DNA of 41,103 nucleotides from PALSA-1006 sp964532405. GTDB taxonomy: Bacteria > Pseudomonadota > Gammaproteobacteria > Burkholderiales > Gallionellaceae. Below, piece by piece: positions 15,626 to 25,348 of this stretch; the stretch's first letter is position 1, and each line of letters begins with the position of its first letter. The stretch is from the NCBI GenBank assembly GCA_964532405.1, contig CAZHIC010000021.1:1-41103 (forward strand), in the 5' to 3' direction. Both the position numbers and the translations under genes were made by a program. The notes beneath the pieces were generated by a model. The model was not told the DNA's origin and did no database searches. It worked only from the letters and a program-made list of their open reading frames with translations.

Positions 15626-17110
15626 TTAAATTTTGGAACGGGCAAGGTGAACTAGCAGATCGTTCACCGACACATGCAATATCTCGCTGAACGGCAGCGG
15701 ATACACCCCCATAACCAACACGGCAATCGCCAAGATGGCGAATATAAATTTTTCGCGCAAGGTAATGTCATGCAGGTGGGCGACATGGTCGTTGGTGACC
15801 GCGCCGAAGATCACGCGCTTGTACATCCACAGCGTATACGCGGCGCCGAAGACCAGCGTACTGGCTGCCAAGAAGGCATACCAGAAATTGGCTTTGACCG
15901 CGCCCATGATGACCATGAACTCGCCGACGAAACCGCTGGTGCCCGGCAGTCCGCTGTTCGCCATCGCAAACAGCATGAAGAAAGCCGCAAACACCGGCAT
16001 CTTGTTCGCCACACCGCCGTAATCGACGATCTGGCGGGAGTGTACGCGGTCATACATCACGCCGATACACAGGAACAAGGCACCCGCCACGAAGCCGTGC
16101 GAGATCATTTGCATCAGCGCACCTTCCATGCCATAGGCGTTGAAGATAAAAAATCCGAGCGTGACAAAACCCATGTGCGAGATAGAAGAATAGGCGATCA
16201 GCTTTTTCATGTCGGCTTGGGTCAACGCCACCAAACCGATATACACCACCGCAATCAGCGACAGCGTGATCATAAAGCCGGACAGACTATGGCTGGCGTC
16301 GGGCGCGATGGGCATGGAGAAACGCAGGAAGCCATACGCGCCCACTTTCAGCATGATCGCCGCCAGCACCACCGAGCCTCCGGTGGGCGCTTCCACATGG
16401 GCATCCGGCAACCAGGTGTGCACCGGGAACATCGGCACTTTTACCGAGAACGCCATGAAGAAGGCAATGAACACCAGTATCTGTGCGTTTAACGGAATCG
16501 ACATCTGGTGGAAATCGAGAATCTCGAAACTGCCGCCGGAATGGTTGTACAGGTACAACAACGCAACCAGCATCAACAGGGAGCCAAGCAAGGTATAGAG
16601 GAAGAACTTGATCGCCGCATACACACGGTTGGCGCCCCCCCACACACCGATGATGATAAACATCGGGATCAGCATCGCTTCCCAGAACACGTAAAACAAA
16701 ATCGCATCGAGAGAGGCGAACACGCCGTTAACTAGGCCGGACATGATGAGGAAGGCGGCCATGTATTGCGCCACGCGCTTTTCGATTACTTTCCATCCGG
16801 CAAGGACGACCAGCGGCGTAAAGAAACTATTCAGCAGGATGAACAACACCGAGATGCCGTCCACACCGAGGTGGTAATGGATATTGAAGCGGACGATCCA
16901 GTCTTTCATCTCGACGAACTGCATGGCGCTGGTCATTTTGTCGAAGCCGGTATACAGCGGCAACGTCACCAGAAAACTCAACACGGCTCCTACCAGCGCT
17001 ATTTTTCTTGCCAGCGGGGCATTGCGGTCATGTCCCGTTGCCAATACCAGCACGCCAAAAATAATGGGGAGCCAGATAGCCACACTTAACAAATGAAATC
17101 CAAAAATCAT
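15626..17110 (-). CDS. nuoM: NADH:quinone oxidoreductase subunit M
   Basis: 494 residues. Proton-pumping subunit homologous to Mrp antiporters. The essential glutamate lies in FYVFWEAMLIPMFIIIGVWGG, the essential lysine in AFSVKVPMFPVHTWLPDAHVEAPTGGSV, and ADMKKLIAYSSISHMGFVTLG is also typical. It is 26 bases downstream of nuoL and 38 bases upstream of nuoN. Large plus-strand open frames opposite this gene are shadows caused by its codon use. Confidence 0.97.
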   Translation of the reverse strand: MIFGFHLLSVAIWLPIIFGVLVLATGHDRNAPLARKIALVGAVLSFLVTLPLYTGFDKMTSAMQFVEMKDWIVRFNIHYHLGVDGISVLFILLNSFFTPLVVLAGWKVIEKRVAQYMAAFLIMSGLVNGVFASLDAILFYVFWEAMLIPMFIIIGVWGGANRVYAAIKFFLYTLLGSLLMLVALLYLYNHSGGSFEILDFHQMSIPLNAQILVFIAFFMAFSVKVPMFPVHTWLPDAHVEAPTGGSVVLAAIMLKVGAYGFLRFSMPIAPDASHSLSGFMITLSLIAVVYIGLVALTQADMKKLIAYSSISHMGFVTLGFFIFNAYGMEGALMQMISHGFVAGALFLCIGVMYDRVHSRQIVDYGGVANKMPVFAAFFMLFAMANSGLPGTSGFVGEFMVIMGAVKANFWYAFLAASTLVFGAAYTLWMYKRVIFGAVTNDHVAHLHDITLREKFIFAILAIAVLVMGVYPLPFSEILHVSVNDLLVHLARSKI

Positions 17111-17136
17111 GCTTATATCCTTATTCTGCGGCGACT

Positions 17137-19206
17137 TTATTCAAACCAAGTGCGGATGGTCAACAACACGAACACGCCAATGATCATCGAAAAAGCGTAG
17201 TGGTAGATATAGCCGGACTGCATGTTGCGCAACACCCCGGAGAGACGCCCCACCAATCGTGCCGTACCGTTCACCATCACCCCATCGATCAGATTCACAT
17301 CGCCGAATTTCCACAGGAAGCGGCTCGCACCACGCGCACCACCGGCGAAGAACCAGTCGTTGAAGCGGTCGAAGTAATACTTGTTGTCGAGCAGCGTGTA
17401 GATACCCTCGAAGCGTTGCTTGATCGCGGCGGGAATGTCCGGGCGCTTCATGTAGAAGAACCATGACGAGGCCACCCCTGCCAGCGCCAGAATAAAGGGC
17501 ATGGACAGAAAGGAATGCAACGCCATCGCCACTGCGCCGTGGAACTCTTCGCGCATTTCAGCCAGCGCATGATGCTCTTGGCTGACGTAGATCGCATCGA
17601 GAAAATAGTCGCCATACACAATGGGGGCGATCGTAAAAAAACCGATCACCACCGACGGAATGGCCAGCAACACCAGTGGCAACCAAACCACCCAAGGCGT
17701 CTCGTGCGGTTTCTGCCCCGGAGCCAGGCCGTGATGCTCTTCATGACTTGCGTGATCGTCGTGATGGGCAGCGTCATGGAGTCCAGTGTCGTGATGAGCA
17801 TCCGCATGGGCTACTGGTGCATCTGTATCCTGATGTGCCTTGCCAAAACGTTCTTCGCCATGGAACACGAGGAAATACATGCGGAAGGAATAGAAGGCGG
17901 TAACGAACACCCCGGCCAGCACGGCAAAATAAGCGAAACCGGAACCGGCCAAGTGAGAGTACTCCACCGCTTCAATGATGCTGTCCTTGGAATAGAAACC
18001 GGACATAAACGGCGTGCCGATCAATGCCAACGAACCGATCAGAGAAGTAATCCAGGTAATCGGCATGTAACGACGCAGGCCGCCCATGTTGCGGATGTCC
18101 TGATCGTGGTGCATGGCGATGATGACCGAACCTGCCGCCAAGAACAGCAGCGCCTTAAAGAAGGCGTGAGTCATCAGATGGAACACCGCCACCGAGTAAG
18201 CCGAAGCGCCCAGCGCCACGGTCATGTAACCAAGTTGCGACAGAGTGGAGTACGCCACCACGCGCTTGATATCGTTCTGGATGATGCCGAGAAAGCCCAT
18301 GAACAGCGCGGTGATCGCGCCAATGATCATCACAAAGGACAGCGCGGTCTCGGACAACTCGAACAGCGGCGACATGCGCGCCACCATGAAAATACCCGCT
18401 GTCACCATGGTCGCCGCGTGGATCAACGCGGAGATCGGTGTCGGGCCTTCCATCGAATCGGGCAGCCACACATGCAGCGGGAATTGCGCTGACTTGCCCA
18501 TCGCACCGATGAACAGCAGGATACAGATAGCCGTAATCAGATTCCACGACACGCCGGGAATAGGTGCTATGTCGTTCACATAGCGATGCACGTTGGCGAA
18601 CACGGAAGCGTAGTCCAATGTGCCGAACACCATCAGCACCAAGCCGATACCCAGCAGGAAGCCGAAGTCGCCCACGCGGTTGACCAGAAACGCCTTGAGG
18701 TTGGCGTAGATCGCCGTGGGGCGCGTGTACCAGAAACCGATCAGCAGATAGGAAACCAGACCCACCGCCTCCCAACCAAAGAACAGCTGCATGAAATTAT
18801 TGGCCATCACCAGCATCAGCATGGAGAAGGTGAACAACGAAATGTAGCTGAAGAAACGCTGGTAACCGGGATCTTCCGACATGTAGCCGATGGTGTAGAT
18901 ATGCACCATGAGCGAGACGAAGGTCACCACCAGCATCATCATCACGGACAGGCGGTCGATCAGAAAACCGACCTCGAAACTCGTGTCGCCGGACGTCATC
19001 CACTTGTACACCGTGCCGTTGTATTGATGCCCGGCCAGCACGTCCTGGAAGATCACCAATGACGCTAGGAAGGAGACCGCTACCAAAGAAATGGTGATGC
19101 GATGCGACCAAGTCCGCCCCAGCACTTTACCGAACAGGCCGGCCGCAATCGCGCCGACTAGCGGAGCCAAGGGAACCAGCAGATAGAGATTTTGCATATT
19201 GCTCAT
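17137..19206 (-). CDS. nuoL: NADH:quinone oxidoreductase subunit L
   Basis: 689 residues. The distal proton-pumping subunit with the long lateral helix at its C-terminus. The glutamate in FFGWEAVGLVSYLLIGFWY and the lysine in IGAMGKSAQFPLHVWLPDSMEGPTP are present, as is the FYSKDSIIE block. Between about residues 455 and 505 there is a hydrophilic loop very rich in histidine and aspartate (HADAHHDTGLHDAAHHDDHASHEE region), a possible metal-binding or low-complexity insertion. The start is 9 bases after the nuoK stop. Confidence 0.97.
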   Translation of the reverse strand: MSNMQNLYLLVPLAPLVGAIAAGLFGKVLGRTWSHRITISLVAVSFLASLVIFQDVLAGHQYNGTVYKWMTSGDTSFEVGFLIDRLSVMMMLVVTFVSLMVHIYTIGYMSEDPGYQRFFSYISLFTFSMLMLVMANNFMQLFFGWEAVGLVSYLLIGFWYTRPTAIYANLKAFLVNRVGDFGFLLGIGLVLMVFGTLDYASVFANVHRYVNDIAPIPGVSWNLITAICILLFIGAMGKSAQFPLHVWLPDSMEGPTPISALIHAATMVTAGIFMVARMSPLFELSETALSFVMIIGAITALFMGFLGIIQNDIKRVVAYSTLSQLGYMTVALGASAYSVAVFHLMTHAFFKALLFLAAGSVIIAMHHDQDIRNMGGLRRYMPITWITSLIGSLALIGTPFMSGFYSKDSIIEAVEYSHLAGSGFAYFAVLAGVFVTAFYSFRMYFLVFHGEERFGKAHQDTDAPVAHADAHHDTGLHDAAHHDDHASHEEHHGLAPGQKPHETPWVVWLPLVLLAIPSVVIGFFTIAPIVYGDYFLDAIYVSQEHHALAEMREEFHGAVAMALHSFLSMPFILALAGVASSWFFYMKRPDIPAAIKQRFEGIYTLLDNKYYFDRFNDWFFAGGARGASRFLWKFGDVNLIDGVMVNGTARLVGRLSGVLRNMQSGYIYHYAFSMIIGVFVLLTIRTWFE

Positions 19207-19214
19207 GGGTACGC

Positions 19215-19526
19215 TTAACCTTTCAGGCTGCCGAGATCGTCAACGTTGATGGTGTTCAAATTGCGGAACAGCACCACCAGAATTGCCAAGCCGATCGCCG
19301 CCTCTGCGGCCGCGACGGTGAGAATAAAGAACACGAATATCTGACCCGACACATCGTTCAGGTAATGAGAGAAAGCAATGAAATTAGTGTTCACGGCCAG
19401 CAGCATCAACTCGATCGCCATCAGCAACACGATGATGTTCTTGCGGTTCAAGAAAATGCCCACCACGCTGATGGCGAATAGCACCGCGCTTAGCACCAAG
19501 TAATGAGACAGACTTAAGCTCAACAT
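19215..19526 (-). CDS. nuoK: NADH:quinone oxidoreductase subunit K
   Basis: 103 residues, three membrane helices. The two conserved membrane glutamates are visible in LLMAIELMLLAVN and in AAAEAAIGLAILVVLFR; they form part of the proton path. Typical start LSHYLVLSAVLFAISVVGIFLNRKN. It lies 16 bases after nuoJ and 8 bases before nuoL. Confidence 0.97.
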   Translation of the reverse strand: MLSLSLSHYLVLSAVLFAISVVGIFLNRKNIIVLLMAIELMLLAVNTNFIAFSHYLNDVSGQIFVFFILTVAAAEAAIGLAILVVLFRNLNTINVDDLGSLKG

Positions 19527-19542
19527 ACTTCCCCCTGAAATT

Positions 19543-20190
19543 TTAGCTCTTCACTTGATCGGCTTTTGCTGCATCTGTTTGCGCAGACATTTTTTTTGAT
19601 GCGGGCATCGAAATCAGACGCACGCGATCTTTGCTCTTCACCAGCACCTGCTTGCTTGGATCTTGTTTCTTTTTAGCGCGCCCCGCACGCAGGGTCAGCG
19701 CGATAGCCGCAACGATGGCGACCAGCAGAATCACCGCCGCCAATTCGAACGGATATACATAGTCGGTATAAATCAGGCGGCCCAGCTCTTTGGTGTTGCT
19801 GTAATCCGCCGCATGCTTGGCCAGTTGCGCACCGGTCTCCGCCGTCTGACGACTGCCCAGCACCCACGCCATCTCGAACACCATGAATGCGGCCAGCACC
19901 GCTCCGACCGGAAACCAGCGCCAGAAACCTTCCTTGAGTTCCTCCAGATTGATGTCCAGCATCATCACCACAAACAGGAACAGCACCATCACCGCGCCGA
20001 CGTAAACCAGCACCAGCGTAATCGCCAGGAACTCGGCCTCAAGCAGCATCCATATTCCGGCCATGCTAAAAAAAGCCAGCACCAGAAACAAGGCCGCATG
20101 CACCGGATTTCGCGCCGTAATAACACGCAACGCGGCAAACACCGACAGCGCGGCAAACATAAAGAAAACGATTGTTTCTATACCTATCAT
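19543..20190 (-). CDS. nuoJ: NADH:quinone oxidoreductase subunit J
   Basis: 215 residues, five membrane helices within the first 165 or so residues, with the conserved LVYVGAVMVLFLFVVMMLDIN helix that bends between states of complex I. The C-terminal 45 residues are a Lys-rich soluble tail (AKKKQDPSKQVLVKSKDR region), which is longer than a minimal NuoJ. It sits 10 bases after nuoI. Confidence 0.96.
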   Translation of the reverse strand: MIGIETIVFFMFAALSVFAALRVITARNPVHAALFLVLAFFSMAGIWMLLEAEFLAITLVLVYVGAVMVLFLFVVMMLDINLEELKEGFWRWFPVGAVLAAFMVFEMAWVLGSRQTAETGAQLAKHAADYSNTKELGRLIYTDYVYPFELAAVILLVAIVAAIALTLRAGRAKKKQDPSKQVLVKSKDRVRLISMPASKKMSAQTDAAKADQVKS

Positions 20191-20200
20191 GTCCTAGTCC

Positions 20201-20689
20201 TTAACGGTATTTGGCGTCAGACGCGCGGTCTTTAGCGATCTGTGCTTCATGCTTTTCACCTACCGCCAACAGCATCGGCTTGGTGTAGTACAAGTCACCG
20301 CGTTTTTCACCGTGGTACTCCAACACCCGCGTTTCCACGATGGCATCCACCGGGCAAGATTCTTCACAGAAGCCGCAGAAAATACATTTGGTCAAATCAA
20401 TATCGTATTGGGTGGTGCGACGCGAACCGTCGCTACGTTCCGCCACTTCGATCTTGATCGCCAGCGCGGGGCAAACAGCTTCGCACAGTTTGCAGCCGAT
20501 GCAACGCTCTTCCCCATTGGCATAGCGGCGTAGCGCATGCAGACCGCGAAAACGGAAACTTTGCGGGGTTTTTTCTTCCGGATAATGCACCGTGATCTTG
20601 TGCGAGAACAGGTGTTTGCCGGTCACCGCCATGCCCTTGAGCAGCTCGATCAACAGGAAGCTTTTAAAAAAATGTGCGATCTTTTCCAT
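20201..20689 (-). CDS. nuoI: NADH:quinone oxidoreductase subunit I (2x[4Fe-4S])
   Basis: 162 residues. Two ferredoxin-type motifs, CIGCKLCEAVCPA and CIFCGFCEESCPVDAIVE, bind the N6a and N6b clusters that pass electrons from NuoG to NuoB. The ATG at 20689 starts MEKIAHFFKSFLLIELLKGM, the typical N-terminus; a longer open frame up to 20833 overlaps nuoH and has no family match. It is 8 bases after the nuoH stop. Confidence 0.97.
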   Translation of the reverse strand: MEKIAHFFKSFLLIELLKGMAVTGKHLFSHKITVHYPEEKTPQSFRFRGLHALRRYANGEERCIGCKLCEAVCPALAIKIEVAERSDGSRRTTQYDIDLTKCIFCGFCEESCPVDAIVETRVLEYHGEKRGDLYYTKPMLLAVGEKHEAQIAKDRASDAKYR

Positions 20690-20697
20690 TTTGTCTC

Positions 20698-21783
20698 TCA
20701 CCACAACCAATAGGGAGTTTGCATCCAAGTGGCGACTACCACTACCCAAACCAGCGTCAGCGGGATGAATACTTTCCAGCCCAAACGCATCAGTTGGTCG
20801 TAACGGTAGCGCGGGAACGTCGCGCGCAGCCACAGGAACAGGAACAGGATGAACGACATCTTGCCCAGCATCCAGAACAGGCCCGGTATCTGATTGAACG
20901 GCGCGATGTCCACGGGCGGCAGCCAGCCACCGAGGAACAGGACCGAAGACAATGCCGCGATCAAAATCATGTTGGCGTATTCGGCCAGGAAGAACAGCGC
21001 AAAGCTCATGCCGGAATATTCTGTATGGAAGCCGGCCACGATAACCGATTCATCTTCCGCCAAGTCGAACGGAGAGCGGTTAGTCTCGGCCACGCCGGCG
21101 ATGAAGTACACCACGAACATCGGGAACAGCGGAATGAAATACCAGCCGAGCAAACCGTAACCGTTTTGCTGCCCGCGCACGATGTCGCCCAGATTCATGC
21201 TCTGCGCTGCCAGCAACACGCACACCAGCGCGAAACCCATGGCCAACTCATACGAGACGATCTGCGCGGCAGAACGTATCGCACCGAGGAATGCGTATTT
21301 GGAGTTGGATGCCCAACCCGCGATGATGATGCCGTACACACCCAACGAAGTCATCGCCAGAATGTACAGCAAACCCGCGTTCACATTGGCCAATACCAAG
21401 CCATCCGCGAAAGGCACCACCGCCCAAGCCGCCAATGCGGGCGCGATGGACAATACCGGCGCAGCAATAAACAGAAATTTATTGGAGCCGGTCGGAATAA
21501 TGATTTCCTTCATGAACAACTTGACGCCATCGGCAATCGGTTGCAGCAAACCAAAAGGTCCGACACGGTTCGGGCCGACGCGATCCTGCATATAAGCCAG
21601 CACCTTGCGCTCCACGTAAGTGAGGTAGGCCACGCCGAGCATCACCGGCACTACAATGGTCACGATCTTGAGCAATGTCCATATCAGCGGCCAGACCGGT
21701 CCAACGAAACTCCATAGCCAATCCCATAGCCCGAACAAATTCCAGAACCATTGTAAGAAATGCAGGATCTGAGCTTCCATCAT
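20698..21783 (-). CDS. nuoH: NADH:quinone oxidoreductase subunit H
   Basis: 361 residues, eight membrane helices. It links the peripheral and membrane arms and forms much of the quinone site. Conserved blocks include RVGPNRVGPFGLLQPIADGVKL, the acidic loop AETNRSPFDLAEDESVIVAGFHTEYSG and FLFLWLRATFPRYRYDQLMRLGWK. Its ATG at 21783 overlaps the nuoG stop (ATGA), indicating translational coupling; a second ATG follows immediately. Confidence 0.97.
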   Translation of the reverse strand: MMEAQILHFLQWFWNLFGLWDWLWSFVGPVWPLIWTLLKIVTIVVPVMLGVAYLTYVERKVLAYMQDRVGPNRVGPFGLLQPIADGVKLFMKEIIIPTGSNKFLFIAAPVLSIAPALAAWAVVPFADGLVLANVNAGLLYILAMTSLGVYGIIIAGWASNSKYAFLGAIRSAAQIVSYELAMGFALVCVLLAAQSMNLGDIVRGQQNGYGLLGWYFIPLFPMFVVYFIAGVAETNRSPFDLAEDESVIVAGFHTEYSGMSFALFFLAEYANMILIAALSSVLFLGGWLPPVDIAPFNQIPGLFWMLGKMSFILFLFLWLRATFPRYRYDQLMRLGWKVFIPLTLVWVVVVATWMQTPYWLW

Positions 21784-24062
21784 GCGCGCTCCACTGTGAT
21801 CGTTCCAAACATTGCACCCAACGCAGCGGTCGCAGCATGACCTGCCGCCACACGCACCACGCCTCTGGGCAACTTATCATCGACTGCGGCTGCCAAGTTC
21901 ACGCTGCCCTGCCCTTGGCTGACCTTGACTGTCGCGCCTGCTTGCACACCCAGCTTTTTCAATTCCTCACTGTGCAGCCATGCCTGCGGCGCGGCCGCAT
22001 CGGCGGTGGCCTGCAACGGCACGGAACGGCGCACCACGGCATCCGTCGCGTAGATCGGCACATCGCTCACGCGCTGCAAACCACCCGCTGCGGAAGCGGC
22101 TTTGATGTCAACACCGCTGATCGCATTGCTCAACTTGGTCGCGACATCCACGCCCTTCAGCGCTTCATCGCGCACCGCTTCGGAAGTATCCTGATCGAAG
22201 CCGGACACTTTCAGCAAATTGCCCAACACGCGCAACACTTTCCATGCCGGACGCGCTTCGCCCAAGGGTTTGACAGCCCCCTTGAAGCTTTGCACGCGAC
22301 CTTCGGTGCTGACAAAAGTACCGGAGGTCTCGGTAAACGGGGCGATAGGCAGCAATACATCGGCATACGCTGTCGCGTGGTGCTTGTAGGCGGACAGTGC
22401 GATCACTAGGTCGGCAGACTGCATCGCGGCGACAGCCTGTTGCGGATTCGCCGTGTCCAGTTCCGCTTCCACGTTCAGCAGCACATAAGCTTTGCGCGGC
22501 GTCGCCAGCATGGCGGCGGCATTCAAGCCCTGCGCTCCCGGCGTGGCTTGCGCCAAGTAACCGCCGACGCTGTTGGCCGCTTCGCCGATAAAACCGAACT
22601 TGCCGTTGGTCGCGCTGGCAATTTGCTGCGCCAGTGCTTGCAACTGTGCGGCCTGCGGATGTTGTTGCGCGAAATTGCCGAGCAACACGACAACGCGCTC
22701 GCCGCTGACAAGACTGCCCGCAATACCGTTGCTCTGTTTCGCTGTCACGCCCTTGGCGACTTGCGACAAGGCATCCACCAGCGCATCCGGCGCGACGATG
22801 GCTTTATTGACCACCTTCATCAGCAGGTCGTCGTCAGTGGAATGAATGATGTTGACCTGAGTGCCCTTCTTGGCGGCCTGACGGATGCGTGCCGCCAGCA
22901 GCGGATGATCCTTGCGCAGGAAGCTGCCGATGAGCAACAGGCGGTCGGCGCGTCCGATGTCGGCTATCGACATGCCCAACCAAGGCGCTCCGGTTTGTTT
23001 TCCATCAACGCTGAAATCGGCTTGGCGCAAACGGAAATCCACGTTGTCGCTGCCGATGCCACGCATGAGTTTTTGCAGCAAGTAAAGTTCTTCCAGTGTG
23101 GAGTTCGCCGTCGCCAGCGCAGCTATCTGTTCCGCCCCCGCCCCATTGGCGATATGGCGCAATCCGTTTGCGGCATATTCCAACGCGACTTGCCATCCCA
23201 CTTCCTGCCACTGTCCGCCCTGTTTGATCATGGGTCGGGTCAAACGCTCCGGCGAGTTCAAGCCCTCGTAAGCAAAGCGATCCTTGTCGGACAGCCAGCA
23301 TTCGTTGATGTCTTCGTTCTCGATAGGCAATACGCGCAATACGCGGTTGTCCTTGGTCTGCGCCGCGAGGCCGCTACCGAGGCTATCATGTGCGCTGATC
23401 GAACGGCGGCGCGACAGCTCCCAGCTACGCGCCTTGTAGCGGAATGGCCTGCTGGTCAGCGCGCCGACCGGACACAGGTCTATCATATTGCCGGAGAGCT
23501 CGGAGTTCACCGCACCGGAAACGAAGGACATAATCTCCGCATGTTCGCCACGGAACGCTTGCCCCAATTCCATCTGCCCGCCGATCTCTTGGCCGAAACG
23601 CACGCAACGGGTGCAGTTGATACAGCGGCTCATCTCTTCGGCGGAAACCAAAGGACCGATGTCTTTGCTCAATACCGTACGCTTCTCTTCTTTGTAGCGC
23701 GAGGCCGAGCCGCCATAACCGACAGAAATATCCTGCAACTCGCACTCGCCGCCCTGGTCGCAGATCGGGCAATCCAGCGGGTGGTTTATCAGCAAAAATT
23801 CCATCACGCCATTTTGCGCCTGCACCGCTTGCTCGGAAGCGGTGAACACCTTCATGCCCTCGGTCACCGGTGTGGCACAGGCAGGCAGCGGCTTAGGCGC
23901 TTTTTCGACCTGCACCAGACACATGCGGCAGTTCGCCGCGATGGAAAGCTTTTTGTGATAGCAAAAATGCGGAATGTGGATGCCCGCTTTATGCGCGGCT
24001 TCAATCACGGTCGAGCCGTTTTCCGTTGCGATGCGCTTGCCGTCAATTTCGATGTTGATCAT
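21780..24062 (-). CDS. nuoG: NADH:quinone oxidoreductase subunit G
   Basis: 760 residues. The N-terminus binds a [2Fe-2S] cluster (CYHKKLSIAANCRMC plus a later Cys in LPACATPV) and two [4Fe-4S] clusters (His/Cys motif HPLDCPICDQGGECELQD, and CINCTRCVRFGQE with a distal Cys in IDLCPVGAL). The remainder is a molybdopterin-oxidoreductase-like domain without catalytic function in complex I. It carries electrons from NuoF toward NuoI. A 564-codon plus-strand open frame lies opposite and is judged a shadow. It starts 20 bases after nuoF. Confidence 0.96.
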   Translation of the reverse strand: MINIEIDGKRIATENGSTVIEAAHKAGIHIPHFCYHKKLSIAANCRMCLVQVEKAPKPLPACATPVTEGMKVFTASEQAVQAQNGVMEFLLINHPLDCPICDQGGECELQDISVGYGGSASRYKEEKRTVLSKDIGPLVSAEEMSRCINCTRCVRFGQEIGGQMELGQAFRGEHAEIMSFVSGAVNSELSGNMIDLCPVGALTSRPFRYKARSWELSRRRSISAHDSLGSGLAAQTKDNRVLRVLPIENEDINECWLSDKDRFAYEGLNSPERLTRPMIKQGGQWQEVGWQVALEYAANGLRHIANGAGAEQIAALATANSTLEELYLLQKLMRGIGSDNVDFRLRQADFSVDGKQTGAPWLGMSIADIGRADRLLLIGSFLRKDHPLLAARIRQAAKKGTQVNIIHSTDDDLLMKVVNKAIVAPDALVDALSQVAKGVTAKQSNGIAGSLVSGERVVVLLGNFAQQHPQAAQLQALAQQIASATNGKFGFIGEAANSVGGYLAQATPGAQGLNAAAMLATPRKAYVLLNVEAELDTANPQQAVAAMQSADLVIALSAYKHHATAYADVLLPIAPFTETSGTFVSTEGRVQSFKGAVKPLGEARPAWKVLRVLGNLLKVSGFDQDTSEAVRDEALKGVDVATKLSNAISGVDIKAASAAGGLQRVSDVPIYATDAVVRRSVPLQATADAAAPQAWLHSEELKKLGVQAGATVKVSQGQGSVNLAAAVDDKLPRGVVRVAAGHAATAALGAMFGTITVERA

Positions 24063-24082
24063 TGCTCACCTATCCGTCTGCC

Positions 24083-25348
24083 TTACACCAAGCAACGCTT
24101 GTGCTCGATGTGGTATTCAAATTCCTTGCGGTAATGCTTGAGGAAACCCTGTACCGGCCAAGCCGCCGCATCACCCAAAGCACAGATGGTGCGACCCGCG
24201 ATGTTAGTACACAGATCGAGCAACAAATCCAAGTCTTCCGGACGCCCCTCGCCATGCTCAATGCGATGCACAATACGATACAGCCAACCCGTACCCTCGC
24301 GGCAAGGCGTACATTGGCCGCAGGATTCTTCGTAATAGAAATAGGACAAGCGTTCCAGCGCTTTGACCATGCACGTGGTCTCATCCATTACGATAATCGC
24401 GCCCGTACCCAGATATGAGCCCGCCCTCTGGATGGAGTCAAAATCCATATTCAGATCCATCATGATTTCGCCCGGCAACACCGGCATGGATGAGCCGCCC
24501 GGAATCACCGCCTTCAACTTATTGCCGCCGCGCACACCGCCCGCCATTTCTAGCAGCGTTTTAAACGGCGTACCCATCGGCATTTCAAAATTACCCGGAT
24601 TATTCACATGCCCGGACACCGAGAACAGCTTGATACCGCCGCTGTTCGGTACGCCCAAGTCGGCAAATTTCTGACCTCCGTTATTGATGATGTACGGAAT
24701 GCTGGCGAAAGTCTCCGTGTTATTGATGGTGGTCGGCTTGCCGTACAGTCCAAAAGTGGCCGGAAATGGCGGCTTGAAGCGCGGCTGCCCTTTCTTGCCC
24801 TCGATAGACTCGAGCAAGGCGGTTTCTTCGCCGCAAATATAGGCACCATAGCCCAGATGGTTGTGCAGGTCGAATTCAAAATCCGAACCGAGAATATTTT
24901 TGCCCAGATAGCCAGCTTTACGGGCTTCTTCGCAAGCCTCTTCCATACGCTCGTAGGCTTCGAATATCTCGCCATGCACATAGTTGTAACCGGTCTTGAC
25001 GCTCATGGTGTATGCCGCGATGGCCATACCTTCGATCAGCATGTGTGGGTTGTAACGCAGAATATCGCGATCCTTGCAGGTTCCCGGCTCTCCTTCGTCG
25101 GAGTTGCATACCAGATACTTATCGCCCTGATAGTTGCGCGGCATGAAGCTCCACTTCAAGCCGGTAGGAAAACCTGCGCCACCGCGACCGCGCAAGCCTG
25201 ATGCTTTCACCTCGGCGATGATCGCTTCGGGCAGCATCTTCTCGGCGATGATCTTGCGTAAAGCCTTATAGCCACCGACCTTGAGGTAATTTTCCAGTGT
25301 CCACGGCTGGTCGAAATGCAAGGTGTTAAAGAGGATAGGCGCGCTCAT
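24083..25348 (-). CDS. nuoF: NADH:quinone oxidoreductase subunit F (NADH, FMN site)
   Basis: 421 residues. It holds the NADH-binding site and FMN, with GLRGRGGAGFPTGLKWSFMP and YICGEETALLESIEGKKGQPR lining the site, and ESCGQCTPCREG plus a distal Cys in GRTICALGD binding the N3 [4Fe-4S] cluster. Its ATG overlaps the nuoE stop by 4 bases (ATGA). It is the electron-entry point of complex I. Confidence 0.97.
   Translation of the reverse strand: MSAPILFNTLHFDQPWTLENYLKVGGYKALRKIIAEKMLPEAIIAEVKASGLRGRGGAGFPTGLKWSFMPRNYQGDKYLVCNSDEGEPGTCKDRDILRYNPHMLIEGMAIAAYTMSVKTGYNYVHGEIFEAYERMEEACEEARKAGYLGKNILGSDFEFDLHNHLGYGAYICGEETALLESIEGKKGQPRFKPPFPATFGLYGKPTTINNTETFASIPYIINNGGQKFADLGVPNSGGIKLFSVSGHVNNPGNFEMPMGTPFKTLLEMAGGVRGGNKLKAVIPGGSSMPVLPGEIMMDLNMDFDSIQRAGSYLGTGAIIVMDETTCMVKALERLSYFYYEESCGQCTPCREGTGWLYRIVHRIEHGEGRPEDLDLLLDLCTNIAGRTICALGDAAAWPVQGFLKHYRKEFEYHIEHKRCLV

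Noticed and set aside
15674..18492. Long plus-strand open frames (272, 325 codons and others)
   Set aside because: Antisense shadows of nuoM and nuoL; the low-complexity His/Arg/Gln composition reflects the codon use of the real genes.
22440..24134. 564-codon plus-strand open frame
   Set aside because: It lies entirely opposite nuoG, has a composition rich in Arg/His/Gln typical of antisense frames, and matches no family.
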